From the NCBI RefSeq assembly GCF_002007565.1, contig NZ_CP015625.1, forward strand, positions 2,741,501-2,805,500: 64,000 nt of DNA, in the 5' to 3' direction. Origin of the DNA: Ditibartonella choladocola (GTDB lineage Bacteria; Pseudomonadota; Alphaproteobacteria; Rhizobiales; Rhizobiaceae). Shown in pieces: positions 29,610 to 38,731 of this stretch. How positions within the stretch are numbered: the first letter of the stretch is position 1; each line of letters starts with the position of its first letter. Made by a program: the position numbers and the translations under genes. Under the pieces are notes generated by a model, which worked only from the letters and a program-made list of their open reading frames with translations, ran no database searches and was not told the origin of the DNA.

Positions 29610-32054
29610 TTAAAAATGTTCACCTTCTTCAGGAACCAGAATTTCGCGCTTTCCGGCGTGATTGGCAGGGCTTATCAAGCCCTCTTCTTCCATCCGCTCG
29701 ACGATTGTAGCGGCGCGATTATAACCAATGCCAAGCCGGCGTTGGATATAAGAGGTTGATACGCGACGATCTCTCAAAACGACTGCAACCGCCTGATCGT
29801 AAGGATCTTGCGAATCCTCGAAATGACTTGTGCCGCCGGAAACGCCATCATCACTGTCGTCGTCACTTTCTTCTGTGACGGCATCAAGATAGTCTGGAGC
29901 CCCTTGCGTTTTGAGATGCTGGACGATTTGTTCAACTTCCTCATCCCCGACAAAAGGCCCGTGAACACGTTGGATACGGCCCGCCCCCATCATGAAAAGC
30001 ATGTCGCCTTGCCCCAGCAGATGTTCTGCACCCTGTTCGCCAAGAATGGTACGGCTATCAATCTTTGAAGTAACCTGAAACGAGATACGCGTCGGGAAAT
30101 TGGCCTTGATTGTACCGGTGATAACATCGACCGATGGACGTTGCGTTGCCATGATAACATGAATACCGGCAGCGCGTGCCATTTGTGCCAGACGCTGGAC
30201 AGCGCCTTCAATATCCTTGCCCGCAACCATCATCAAATCAGCCATCTCGTCTATAATAACGACAATATAAGGCATGGTTGCAAGATCAAGCGTTTCAGTC
30301 TCGTAAATCGGCTCTCCCGTTTCGTGATCGAAGCCGGTCTGGACTGTGCGCGAAAGTTGCTCGCCTTTACGTTCGGCTTCTCTCACCCGTTCATTAAAAC
30401 CGTCAATATTCCTGACGCCGACTTTAGCCATCTTGCGATAGCGTTCTTCCATTTCACGAACCGCCCATTTCAGCGCAACAACGGCTTTTTTGGGATCGGT
30501 GACGACCGGAGTCAAAAGATGCGGGATTCCGTCATAAACTGATAATTCCAGCATTTTCGGATCAACCATAATCATCCGGCATTGTTCCGGCGTCATCCGG
30601 TAAAGAAGCGAAAGGATCATTGTATTGATTGCCACCGACTTACCGGAACCGGTCGTACCGGCGACCAGCAAATGCGGCATTTTGGCAAGGTCGGCAATCA
30701 CTGCTTCGCCACCGATTGTCTTGCCGAGAGCAAGACCGAGTTTGGCTTTGTTTTCATAAAAATCACGTGTTGCAATGATTTCACGCAAGTAAACGATCTG
30801 GCGCTTCGGGTTAGGTAATTCAATACCGATAACATTGCGCCCCGGCACAACAGCAACGCGCGACGATATGGCACTCATCGAACGGGCAATATCATCGGCC
30901 AATCCGATGATGCGTGACGATTTTATGCCCGGTGCCGGTTCAAATTCATAGAGGGTCACAACCGGCCCCGAACGCGCATTGATAATCTGCCCTTTGACAC
31001 CGAAATCTTCCAATACGCTTTCCAATTGACCGGCTCGTTCTTTCAAAGCTTCGGGCGTGAGGAGGTCACTTTTGTCGATCAGTTCCGGTTCGGCTAAAAA
31101 GTCGACATTTGGCAATTCAAACCCGTTTGCCTGATGCAACTTCGTTTTGCGTTTGGCTTCAGGCGGAACAGCGGCTTCTTCTTCCGGATCAGACCATGGC
31201 ATTTCGTCCGGTTCGCTATCGGGCGCAGAAAAATCCGGTTCAATCCGGCCTCTTGACGAAGAGCCGTTGCCAAAATTATTCGGCACAGGGGGAAACATAG
31301 GCTCCTTGCGATGAAACAACCGGCCGATTTCAGCCCTGAGCAAATAGAACAGGTGCATCGTTCCGCCAAGAACCGTCACCATTAACGAGGCGCGAGCCGG
31401 TTCTTCATCTTCGTTCATTTGCAGGCGGTTTTCCTGTTTGCGTCTGGATTTTGCTTTTTTCTTGCGATTACGACGCCCTACAACGCCTCCCGCAATAGCT
31501 GCCGTCCAGAATGCCAAAGGCCCTAAAACCGCAGCAATAATCGAGGTTGAAACAACAGCCGGAAGCGATCCTAAAAACAGATAGGCAAAATTCAGAATTT
31601 TATCGCCAAAAACACCCCCAAGCCCGATAGGCATCGGCCAATGTGCGAAAGGCGGAACCAGAGCGATAACGCCTGCAAAACAGAAAGCGGAAATCAACCA
31701 GAAGAATATACGGTGTACGAGCCTTCCTATATCTTTTTGGGCAATAAGAAGTACTGCCCAGAAAAATGGGGGAAGGAGAGCCGCGACACTTGCAAGCCCG
31801 AAAAATTGCATAGCAATATCGGCAAAGACGGCACCCGGCCATCCCATGATATTTGTAACCGGATTGTCATTGGCATAACTCAAACAGGGGTCGGCAACAT
31901 TCCATGTTGCGAGAGCCGCCGCCGCAAGCCCGATTAAAATCAATATGCCGATGCCGATAAAAGATCCGATCTGTCGGGAAAACATCTCCACCAGATGCGG
32001 GCTTTGATAAGCTCCATCTGTGGTTAAATCAAAAGGGGATGATTCCTGACGCAT
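29610..32054 (-). CDS. ftsK: DNA translocase FtsK
   Basis: Septal DNA pump that clears and aligns the chromosome termini during division and activates XerCD recombination. The 814-residue protein has four or five N-terminal membrane helices (residues about 27-190), a charged linker with a Pro/Glu-rich section, the FtsK alpha-beta motor with Walker A VAGTTGSGKSVAINTM and Walker B VVIIDEMADLMM, and a C-terminal winged-helix gamma domain (YIQRRLGIGYNRAATIVERMEEEGL) that reads polar KOPS-type sites. The linker is short compared with E. coli FtsK, as in other alphaproteobacteria. A CtrA-like box lies 67 bases upstream. Confidence 0.96.
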   Translation of the reverse strand: MRQESSPFDLTTDGAYQSPHLVEMFSRQIGSFIGIGILILIGLAAAALATWNVADPCLSYANDNPVTNIMGWPGAVFADIAMQFFGLASVAALLPPFFWAVLLIAQKDIGRLVHRIFFWLISAFCFAGVIALVPPFAHWPMPIGLGGVFGDKILNFAYLFLGSLPAVVSTSIIAAVLGPLAFWTAAIAGGVVGRRNRKKKAKSRRKQENRLQMNEDEEPARASLMVTVLGGTMHLFYLLRAEIGRLFHRKEPMFPPVPNNFGNGSSSRGRIEPDFSAPDSEPDEMPWSDPEEEAAVPPEAKRKTKLHQANGFELPNVDFLAEPELIDKSDLLTPEALKERAGQLESVLEDFGVKGQIINARSGPVVTLYEFEPAPGIKSSRIIGLADDIARSMSAISSRVAVVPGRNVIGIELPNPKRQIVYLREIIATRDFYENKAKLGLALGKTIGGEAVIADLAKMPHLLVAGTTGSGKSVAINTMILSLLYRMTPEQCRMIMVDPKMLELSVYDGIPHLLTPVVTDPKKAVVALKWAVREMEERYRKMAKVGVRNIDGFNERVREAERKGEQLSRTVQTGFDHETGEPIYETETLDLATMPYIVVIIDEMADLMMVAGKDIEGAVQRLAQMARAAGIHVIMATQRPSVDVITGTIKANFPTRISFQVTSKIDSRTILGEQGAEHLLGQGDMLFMMGAGRIQRVHGPFVGDEEVEQIVQHLKTQGAPDYLDAVTEESDDDSDDGVSGGTSHFEDSQDPYDQAVAVVLRDRRVSTSYIQRRLGIGYNRAATIVERMEEEGLISPANHAGKREILVPEEGEHF

Positions 32055-32120
32055 AACCTAACCTGAAAACCCGAAAACGACCGAAAGATAATTTTTAAAC
32101 GTGACTATAAAACGAGAGAG

Positions 32121-32137
32121 TTAACGGGCTATTAACC
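32121..32137 (-). promoter_or_regulatory. Candidate CtrA site upstream of ftsK
   Basis: The plus-strand sequence TTAACGGGCTATTAACC has the CtrA form TTAA-N7-TTAACC. It begins 67 bases before the ftsK start. Together with the like site before ftsE it suggests cell-cycle control of division genes; binding is inferred. Confidence 0.5.
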
Positions 32138-32156
32138 AATCGAAAAAACGACAGGC

Positions 32157-32187
32157 AAAATAAAAAGCCCGCTTTTTGAAGCGGGCC
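32157..32187 (-). terminator. Rho-independent terminator after amtB
   Basis: Stem of eight bases (GCCCGCTT with AAGCGGGC, 32167-32174 and 32179-32186), four-base loop, followed on the minus strand by TTTTTATTTT. It lies about 30 bases after the amtB stop. Confidence 0.9.
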
Positions 32188-32215
32188 AAAAGTTCGGGTT
32201 GTTTTTAAGAAAATT

Positions 32216-33532
32216 CTACTGGATTGTTTCGCCGTGGAGGGAAATATCCAATCCTTCGATTTCCTGTTGTTTGGTCGGGCGCAAACCGATGACAGCTTTG
32301 ACCACGTAAAGAATAATAGTGGTTACAATTGCAGTATAGATCATCGCCACGATAAGACCGAAACCCTGATTGAGCACTGAAACTTTTGCATAGGCTTCCG
32401 GATCGGTAAAGAAAATATCGGAAGCAAAATAGCCTGTGAGCAGCGCTCCTATAATGCCACCAACACCATGGACACCGAAAGCATCGAGCGAATCGTCATA
32501 TCCCAATGCACGTTTGACGAATACTGCAGCAAAATAGCAAACCGGTCCGGCAATGATGCCGATAATGATAGCACCGCCCGGTTCGACAAAACCGGCCGCC
32601 GGCGTAATGGCAACAAGTCCGGCAACTGCACCTGAAATAATTCCCAGAACCGAAGGCTTTTTGGATACTGCCCACTCGGCTATCATCCAGCATAAAGCAC
32701 CGGCAGCAGTGGCAATTTGCGTATTCAACATTGCAACGGCTGCAACTTTGTTTGCTGCACCGGCAGAACCGGCATTGAAACCGAACCAGCCGATCCACAA
32801 TAATGAAGCACCAATCATAGAAAGAGTAAGATTGTGCGGTGCCATATTGACCGTGCGATAACCCTGCCGTCTGCCAAGAACAAGAGCGGTAATCAAACCG
32901 GCGACACCGGCGTTAACGTGAATGACTGTACCACCGGCAAAGTCGAGGACACCATCTTTTCCGAGAAAGCCGCCGCCCCAGACCCAATGGCAAATTGGCG
33001 CATATACCAAAATCGACCACAATCCCATAAACCACAACATTGCAGAAAACTTCATTCGCTCGGCGAATGCGCCGGTAATCAATGCCGGTGTGATAATGGC
33101 AAAGGCCATCTGGAAAGTAACCCAAAGATAGGTCGGAAATGTTCCGTTAAGGTCGTCAATCGAAATACCTTTCAAGAACAAGAGTGAAAAATCTCCATAA
33201 TATGGATTTTTTCCGGAAAAAGCGAAGGAATAGCCCACAACAAACCAGATCACGCTGACAAGACAGCATATTGCAAAGCTCTGCATCATTGTTGAAAGAA
33301 CATTTTTCTTACGCACCATGCCGCCGTAAAAAAGTGCAAGACCCGGTATTGTCATGAGCAGAACAAATGCAGTTGAAACCAGCATCCATGCCGTATCGCC
33401 AGAATCTATCTTTGCCGGAATTTCGGTGACAACTTCCGTCACCGTTTCTACTTCCTGTGCGAAAGCTGCATCCGCTCCGATTAACGCAAATGCACCGACC
33501 GCCATTGGAACCAATTTTTTTAAACTCGCCAT
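32216..33532 (-). CDS. amtB: Ammonium transporter AmtB
   Basis: Inner-membrane ammonium channel. The 438-residue protein has a cleavable signal-like N-terminus ending AAFAQ, then eleven membrane helices. Signatures include DTAWMLVSTAFVLLMTIPGLALFYGG at the start, the pore His in HVNAGVAGL, the twin-His partner in FGVHGVGGIIGALLTG, and GRRQGY after the fifth helices. The cytoplasmic C-terminal tail is short (LRPTKQQEIEGLDISLHGE) and fits GlnK docking. It lies 171 bases after glnK on the same strand, the usual glnK-amtB pair. Confidence 0.96.
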   Translation of the reverse strand: MASLKKLVPMAVGAFALIGADAAFAQEVETVTEVVTEIPAKIDSGDTAWMLVSTAFVLLMTIPGLALFYGGMVRKKNVLSTMMQSFAICCLVSVIWFVVGYSFAFSGKNPYYGDFSLLFLKGISIDDLNGTFPTYLWVTFQMAFAIITPALITGAFAERMKFSAMLWFMGLWSILVYAPICHWVWGGGFLGKDGVLDFAGGTVIHVNAGVAGLITALVLGRRQGYRTVNMAPHNLTLSMIGASLLWIGWFGFNAGSAGAANKVAAVAMLNTQIATAAGALCWMIAEWAVSKKPSVLGIISGAVAGLVAITPAAGFVEPGGAIIIGIIAGPVCYFAAVFVKRALGYDDSLDAFGVHGVGGIIGALLTGYFASDIFFTDPEAYAKVSVLNQGFGLIVAMIYTAIVTTIILYVVKAVIGLRPTKQQEIEGLDISLHGETIQ

Positions 33533-33703
33533 AAAACCTCTCCATTTGGAAAAGAACGTGCACCACGTTCGGTTATTTCAATATCTAACAAGTTTCATGC
33601 CAATTGCTTTGAACCGTTATTTATGCGTGAAAAAACGCACATATGATAATCATTTTATTATTTTGCATATTTTTTAGGCAACTTGCTTCCGATTTACTGT
33701 CAT

Positions 33704-34120
<417 letters not shown>

Positions 34121-34254
34121 TCATGCCAATTGGGGTAGAGACCGTAAAAAATTCGGGATTTGATGGTTCGTCGGGAAGAAAGACACCGAAAAGAAGAGAG
34201 CAATGGCTGCTCCGGTCAAGCCAAAATATTTAACAAAATATAGTGGAAGCTGTT

Positions 34255-34271
34255 TCAGGTTTTAAACCTGA
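34255..34271. promoter_or_regulatory. Palindrome TCAGGTTTTAAACCTGA upstream of glnK
   Basis: Perfect 8-1-8 inverted repeat about 213 bases before the glnK start. Its form fits an operator for a dimeric regulator; no known family consensus is matched from memory. Chance occurrence is possible but unlikely at this length. Confidence 0.35.
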
Positions 34272-34446
34272 TAGAATATGCAATTTGCCCGATCTTCCGG
34301 ATTGAAAAGTTGTGGGGGGAGAAACGCCTTGTTGAAGTCGATAAAACAGCTTTTTTTAAAAAACCATTTCGGAATGGCGGCTTTAGAAGCTGCCATTATT
34401 TTTGGCAATATCATTCGCTAAAATATTGCCATTCAATAAAATAAAA

Positions 34447-34498
34447 CCGGAAAATAATGCCGCAAAATAATACCGGAATATAATGCCGCACCGGCAAA
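34447..34498. repeat. Imperfect 26-base tandem duplication
   Basis: Two adjacent units of 26 bases share CCGGA, then ATAATGCCGCA with one difference between them. The flanks add further CCGGC pairs. Small, degenerate and without coding sense. Confidence 0.45.
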
Positions 34499-34673
34499 CC
34501 GGCTTTAACGGGCGGAATTTCCCACCCCGTATCGCAAATGGATAAGGTCGATAAATCACAACGGAAATCTGTTCTTTCCCGACCGGAACAATCAATGGCC
34601 GGTTCAAAGGACACAAATGAAACCGGCCTTTTTGCTTATGGTTTAATAGCTGCTGCACCCGTCTTTCTATTTT

Positions 34674-35546
34674 TTATGATTTTGGCTCCACAAGGCGGAT
34701 AAGCCCTTCTTGTGCGACACTTGCAATCAATTTTCCGTCGCGTGTGTAAATATAACCCTGAGCCAAGCCGCGTGCCCCGTTGGTGTTAGGGCTTTCAATA
34801 TCATAAAGCATCCAGTCATCAAGGCTGAAAGGACGGTGGAACCACATAGAATGGTCAAGACTTGCCGGAATAAGACCGGGGGTAAAAATGGATAATCCAT
34901 GAACGATCAGCGACGTATCAAGCAACGTCATGTCGGAAAGATAAGCAAGAAGAGCAGAATTGAGACTTCTTGTACTGTCGACTTTTCCGTTAAGTTTGAA
35001 CCAGCAGCGTTGTATCGGCCGGTGTTTGTCGCGATTGAGATAATCTTCAAGATCAATCGGGCGAATTAAAAACGGACGTTGCTGGTTCCAATAATTGCGG
35101 ATGGTTTCCGGTGCCGATTCAAGAATAGCCTGATCGATGGCCTGGTCGCCACTCAATATTTCCGGTTCCGGCAAATTTTCTGGCATCGGGCGTTGATAAT
35201 CAAGTCCCGGTTCATCAATCTGGAAAGAAGCTGAAAACGAAAGAATGGCAACGCCATTCTGCTTGGCAACCACACGCCGAACAGAAAAACTTCTTCCGTC
35301 ACGTAGCGGCTCGGCTTCGTAAATAATTGGACGATCCGGGTCACCAGGGCGAATAAAATAGGCATGAAGCGAATGGATAAACCTGTCCGGCGCGACACTG
35401 CGATGGGCAGCAACCAATGCTTGCGCGATAACGTGGCCGCCAAAAACGCGTTGCCAGCGTGAATTTCCACTTTGACCACGAAACAAATTCTGGTCAATTT
35501 TTTCTAAATCCAGTATGGATAACAGATGTTGAAGTCGATCGGACAT
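34674..35546 (-). CDS. tesB: Acyl-CoA thioesterase II
   Basis: Double hot-dog thioesterase that releases free fatty acid from acyl-CoA. The 290-residue protein has the expected N-terminal FRGQSGNSRWQRVFGGHVIAQAL and the catalytic Asp-Thr-Gln set: Asp in LAYLSDMTLL with the Thr/Ser of DTSLIVHG, and Gln in ARGLAQGYIY. SLDHSMWFHRPF and GKLIASVAQEGLIR near the end are typical TesB. It lies between the glnK region and the divergent FAD monooxygenase, in the order common in Rhizobiales. Confidence 0.94.
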   Translation of the reverse strand: MSDRLQHLLSILDLEKIDQNLFRGQSGNSRWQRVFGGHVIAQALVAAHRSVAPDRFIHSLHAYFIRPGDPDRPIIYEAEPLRDGRSFSVRRVVAKQNGVAILSFSASFQIDEPGLDYQRPMPENLPEPEILSGDQAIDQAILESAPETIRNYWNQQRPFLIRPIDLEDYLNRDKHRPIQRCWFKLNGKVDSTRSLNSALLAYLSDMTLLDTSLIVHGLSIFTPGLIPASLDHSMWFHRPFSLDDWMLYDIESPNTNGARGLAQGYIYTRDGKLIASVAQEGLIRLVEPKS

Positions 35547-35652
35547 GAGCCATATTCACCTAAATGGTTGAACGAAACCGATTAGGTGAAACAGGAAAGC
35601 TGATGATTGTCAACAACCATTAAGCTCATACATATTTACGAAAGGAAGCTAT

Positions 35653-36894
35653 ATGTCTTCTTCGGCAACCCCCACCGATAAAATTCTGGATCTCGTCATT
35701 GCGGGAGGTGCCTATGTCGGTCTTTCACTGGCTGTTGCTATCAAACAGGCTGTTCCTTCCCTGAAAATCGCGGTAATTGACGCCGCCCCAAAGGATAGCT
35801 GGAAAACCGACCCGCGTGCTTCTGCAATTGCTGCAGCTGCCATTCGTATGCTTCGACAGCTTCAATGTTGGGATGAAATAGAACCATTATCACAACCGAT
35901 CAATGACATGATTATTACGGACTCACGCAATAGTGATCCTGTAAGGCCGGTTTTCCTTACCTTTGAAGGCAATGTCGCACCCGGTGAACCATTTGCCTAT
36001 ATGGTCGAGAACAAATATCTGAATGCATCACTCCACCGCCGTGCTGAAGAATTGGAAATAGCTGTTCTGGAAGAGCTGAGTGTCGATAATTTTACCAATA
36101 ATGGCAACGAAATGCTCATTGATTTGAGCAATGGGAAAACATTGCAAAGCCGTCTTCTTGTCGCAGCCGATGGCGTGCGCTCGAAACTCCGTGATATTGC
36201 AGATATTAAAACCGTTTATTGGCCTTATGGACAAATGGGCATTGTTTGTACTGTCGAACATGAACGGCCGCACAATGGACGTGCCGAAGAACATTTTCTT
36301 CCCGCCGGTCCTTTCGCTATTTTGCCGCTGAAAGGCAATCGCTCTTCGCTTGTCTGGAACGAACGCGAAAACGACGCAAAAAGGCTTATGGCTGCCGATG
36401 ATATTGTTTTTGAAGCCGAACTCGAAGCCCGTTTCGGACACCATCTCGGTGCTTTGAAACTTGTCGGCGACAGACGTGCTTTTCCGTTCGGACTTACGCT
36501 CGCAAGAAGTTTTGTGAAGCCACGTTTTGCACTTGCCGGTGATGCGGCCCACGGCATCCATCCCATTTCTGGTCAGGGTTTAAATCTTGGGTTTAGGGAT
36601 GTTGCAGCACTGGCTCAAATCATTGTTGAAACTGCCCGTCTCGGACTCGATATTGGTTCAATTGTGGGACTGGAACGCTATCAGGCTTGGCGCAGATTCG
36701 AGACAGTGCGTATGGGGATAACAACAGACGTACTCAACCGCTTGTTTTCCAATGATATTTCGCCAATACGCTTGTTGCGCGATGTCGGTCTCGGTCTGGT
36801 CGAACGGATGCCGAGAATGAAAAATTATTTCATTCAGGAAGCTGCCGGAATTACTGACGGAGCGCCTAAACTCCTTTTAGGGGAAGCACTTTAA
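35653..36894 (+). CDS. UbiH/COQ6-family FAD-dependent monooxygenase
   Basis: A 413-residue class A flavin monooxygenase of the kind that hydroxylates the ubiquinone ring. The N-terminal dinucleotide motif reads VIAGGAYVGLSLAVAIK, where the usual second Gly-x-Gly is GGAYVG; DPRASAIAAAAIRMLRQLQCW is the UbiH/COQ6 family segment, LLVAADGVRSKLRD is the DG motif, and FALAGDAAHGIHPISGQGLNLGFRD is the FAD ribityl motif. It could act at ring position 5, 6 or 8 of ubiquinone; which one is not decidable here. Downstream lies a long inverted repeat. Confidence 0.9.
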   Translation: MSSSATPTDKILDLVIAGGAYVGLSLAVAIKQAVPSLKIAVIDAAPKDSWKTDPRASAIAAAAIRMLRQLQCWDEIEPLSQPINDMIITDSRNSDPVRPVFLTFEGNVAPGEPFAYMVENKYLNASLHRRAEELEIAVLEELSVDNFTNNGNEMLIDLSNGKTLQSRLLVAADGVRSKLRDIADIKTVYWPYGQMGIVCTVEHERPHNGRAEEHFLPAGPFAILPLKGNRSSLVWNERENDAKRLMAADDIVFEAELEARFGHHLGALKLVGDRRAFPFGLTLARSFVKPRFALAGDAAHGIHPISGQGLNLGFRDVAALAQIIVETARLGLDIGSIVGLERYQAWRRFETVRMGITTDVLNRLFSNDISPIRLLRDVGLGLVERMPRMKNYFIQEAAGITDGAPKLLLGEAL

Positions 36895-37873
36895 AACCTC
36901 TAATAAAAGTCTTTCAGGTGACCAGAATTTAAGGCATATGGAATTTTCAATCAGACCTTGCCGTTAAATAGATGCTATTTTGTTAGTGGCAGGTCTGATT
37001 GTGAAAGGCCGATTTAAAAATGTTCGATTTAAAAGGCCGGATTTCTATTTCGTCTGAAGAATGGGTAAGCCCGTCGCCTAAATATGCGCGAATTTTTGTG
37101 AACTGATGCTATGCCACAATCGGGAGCGCTCCGGACACTGTTTCCTCGGATTCCCGAAATCCGGATTACCTGAGCGGAAGCGGTTCGGTTTTCTATATGT
37201 TCTTCATACCCTTTAAAAAAAACGATTATGAAATTCGCGATCATTGATCGTTCGTCGTTCCTTGTCATCATTACTCTCGGCAATCAAACGGAATAGACTT
37301 ACAGGTATAAAATCCTGCCCGAATTGCTGCTTACCCTTAAAACGATCTATGACTACCTGATAAAAGAGCCACTGAACCATAGCGGTGCTGACGGTGAATA
37401 ACATTAAAACCTGATTACCGTTGATAATCGTCGGGAAAGGAAATAATCCGGATAAGCCCGACGAGACGGTTTCGCATGCCAAGCCCTTCTATCAAAGCAA
37501 CGGAATGGCAAAAACATCTGTCATGTCATTATCTCGAACCTGAAAATAATTGAACATTTATAATCGGAAGAGAACGTAACAAGAGAATATAAGCCCGATC
37601 CATTTGGCGATTCTAAAAATTGGCTCGGAGAAAACAATTAGTGCCGTCTCACGGCAAGCAATCCAACCATGAATCGCAAGTTGCTTTTGCGGATTTCCAT
37701 CCACACAACCCGATCGAACGTAATTGGAAATGTGGTGATTGGCGTGATTTCAACCACGAAGGGCGATATTGGCACGGCTTACCCATGGGAAATTCATCCT
37801 TATTCACACAACGAAAGATCGAACTATTTTCATTAAAGCGCAAAAAGCTGTCAGTGCCGGTAGAATTGAAAAC
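36895..37873. other. About 1 kb spacer, no gene supported
   Basis: Between the converging monooxygenase gene and sdhB. It contains a long inverted repeat (36949-37000) and a ten-base direct repeat, CGATTTAAAA, at about 37010-37036. Open frames of 80-100 codons at 37029-37482 (minus) and 37620-37913 (plus) have no recognised domain and no convincing ribosome site; the latter runs through the sdhB terminator. Decayed genes are possible. Confidence 0.45.
36949..37000. repeat. Long inverted repeat downstream of the monooxygenase gene
   Basis: AATCAGACCT (36949-36958) pairs perfectly with AGGTCTGATT (36991-37000), and an inner GCC/GGC extends the stem across one unpaired base. The loop is about 25 bases. 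There is no T run, so it is not an ordinary terminator. Confidence 0.65.
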
Positions 37874-37905
37874 AAAAAAGCCGTGTGGCTGTCCCACACG
37901 GCTTT
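37874..37905 (-). terminator. Rho-independent terminator after sdhB
   Basis: Stem GCCGTGTGG/CCACACGGC (37880-37888 and 37894-37902) with a five-base loop, extended by A-T pairs and followed on the minus strand by six T. It ends the sdhCDAB operon about 30 bases after the sdhB stop. Confidence 0.9.
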
Positions 37906-37936
37906 CAAAATAAACAAATTCGCAAAAATGTTTTAG

Positions 37937-38716
37937 TTAGACGCGCCGTTCAATCATCAATTTCTTGATTTCGGCAATAGCCTTTGCAGGGTTCAACCCC
38001 TTCGGGCATGTTTGCGCACAATTCATGATGGTGTGGCAACGATAGAGCCGGAATGGATCTTCCAGATTGTCAAGCCGTTCACCCTTGGCTTCGTCGCGCG
38101 AATCGGCAATCCAGCGATAGGCCTGCAATAAAACAGCCGGTCCCAGATAACGATCGCCATTCCACCAATAGCTTGGGCAAGATGTCTGACAACATGCACA
38201 AAGGATACATTCATAAAGTCCGTCCAGTTTCTGACGGTCTTCATGGCTCTGCAACCATTCTTTTTCCGGCTCCGGCGAAACCGTATGCAACCATGGCTCG
38301 ATCGAGCGGTGTTGAGCGTAAAAGCGGTTGAGATCCGGCACCAGATCTTTTACCACCGGCATGGATGGTAATGGATAAATCTTGATCGGATGTTTGACCT
38401 CGTCCATACCTGTAATACATGCAAGAGTATTGGAGCCGTCAATATTCATCGCGCACGAGCCGCAAATACCTTCACGACATGAACGACGCAATGTCAAAGT
38501 CGGGTCAACATGGTTCTTGATGTATAGAAGCCCATCAAGAATCATTGGTCCGCAAGAATTGCGATCGACATAATAAGTATCGAGACGCGGATTCTGGTCG
38601 TCATCCGGCGACCAGCGGTAAATGTGGAATTCGGTCAATTTCGAGGTGTCAGCCGGCTTCGGCCAGACCTTACCCGGCTTGATTTGCGAATTCTTGGGAA
38701 GCGCCATATGAACCAT
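37937..38716 (-). CDS. sdhB: Succinate dehydrogenase iron-sulfur subunit
   Basis: Electron-transfer subunit of complex II. The 259-residue protein binds three iron-sulfur clusters: [2Fe-2S] in [15 protein letters not shown] with a distal Cys, [4Fe-4S] in [12 protein letters not shown], and [3Fe-4S] in [17 protein letters not shown]. The quinone-site Pro-Ser/Trp region ([11 protein letters not shown]) is intact. The start at 38716 has GGGGAG seven bases upstream; the ATG three codons later is an alternative. Last gene of the operon, 15 bases after sdhA. Confidence 0.97.
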   Translation of the reverse strand: MVHMALPKNSQIKPGKVWPKPADTSKLTEFHIYRWSPDDDQNPRLDTYYVDRNSCGPMILDGLLYIKNHVDPTLTLRRSCREGICGSCAMNIDGSNTLACITGMDEVKHPIKIYPLPSMPVVKDLVPDLNRFYAQHRSIEPWLHTVSPEPEKEWLQSHEDRQKLDGLYECILCACCQTSCPSYWWNGDRYLGPAVLLQAYRWIADSRDEAKGERLDNLEDPFRLYRCHTIMNCAQTCPKGLNPAKAIAEIKKLMIERRV

Positions 38717-38731
38717 TATCAATATCTCCCC

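Noticed and set aside
34199-34216. Possible sigma-54 promoter upstream of glnK on the minus strand (GG-N10-GC spacing, ATTGCT at -12)
   Set aside because: The -24 half does not match the consensus (CGGAGCA against TGGCACG), and such a pattern arises often by chance.
37213-37482. 89-residue frame on the minus strand
   Set aside because: No domain, no ribosome site and no neighbour support; probably chance or decayed.
37620-37913. 97-residue frame on the plus strand
   Set aside because: It reads through the sdhB terminator hairpin and has no recognisable motif.
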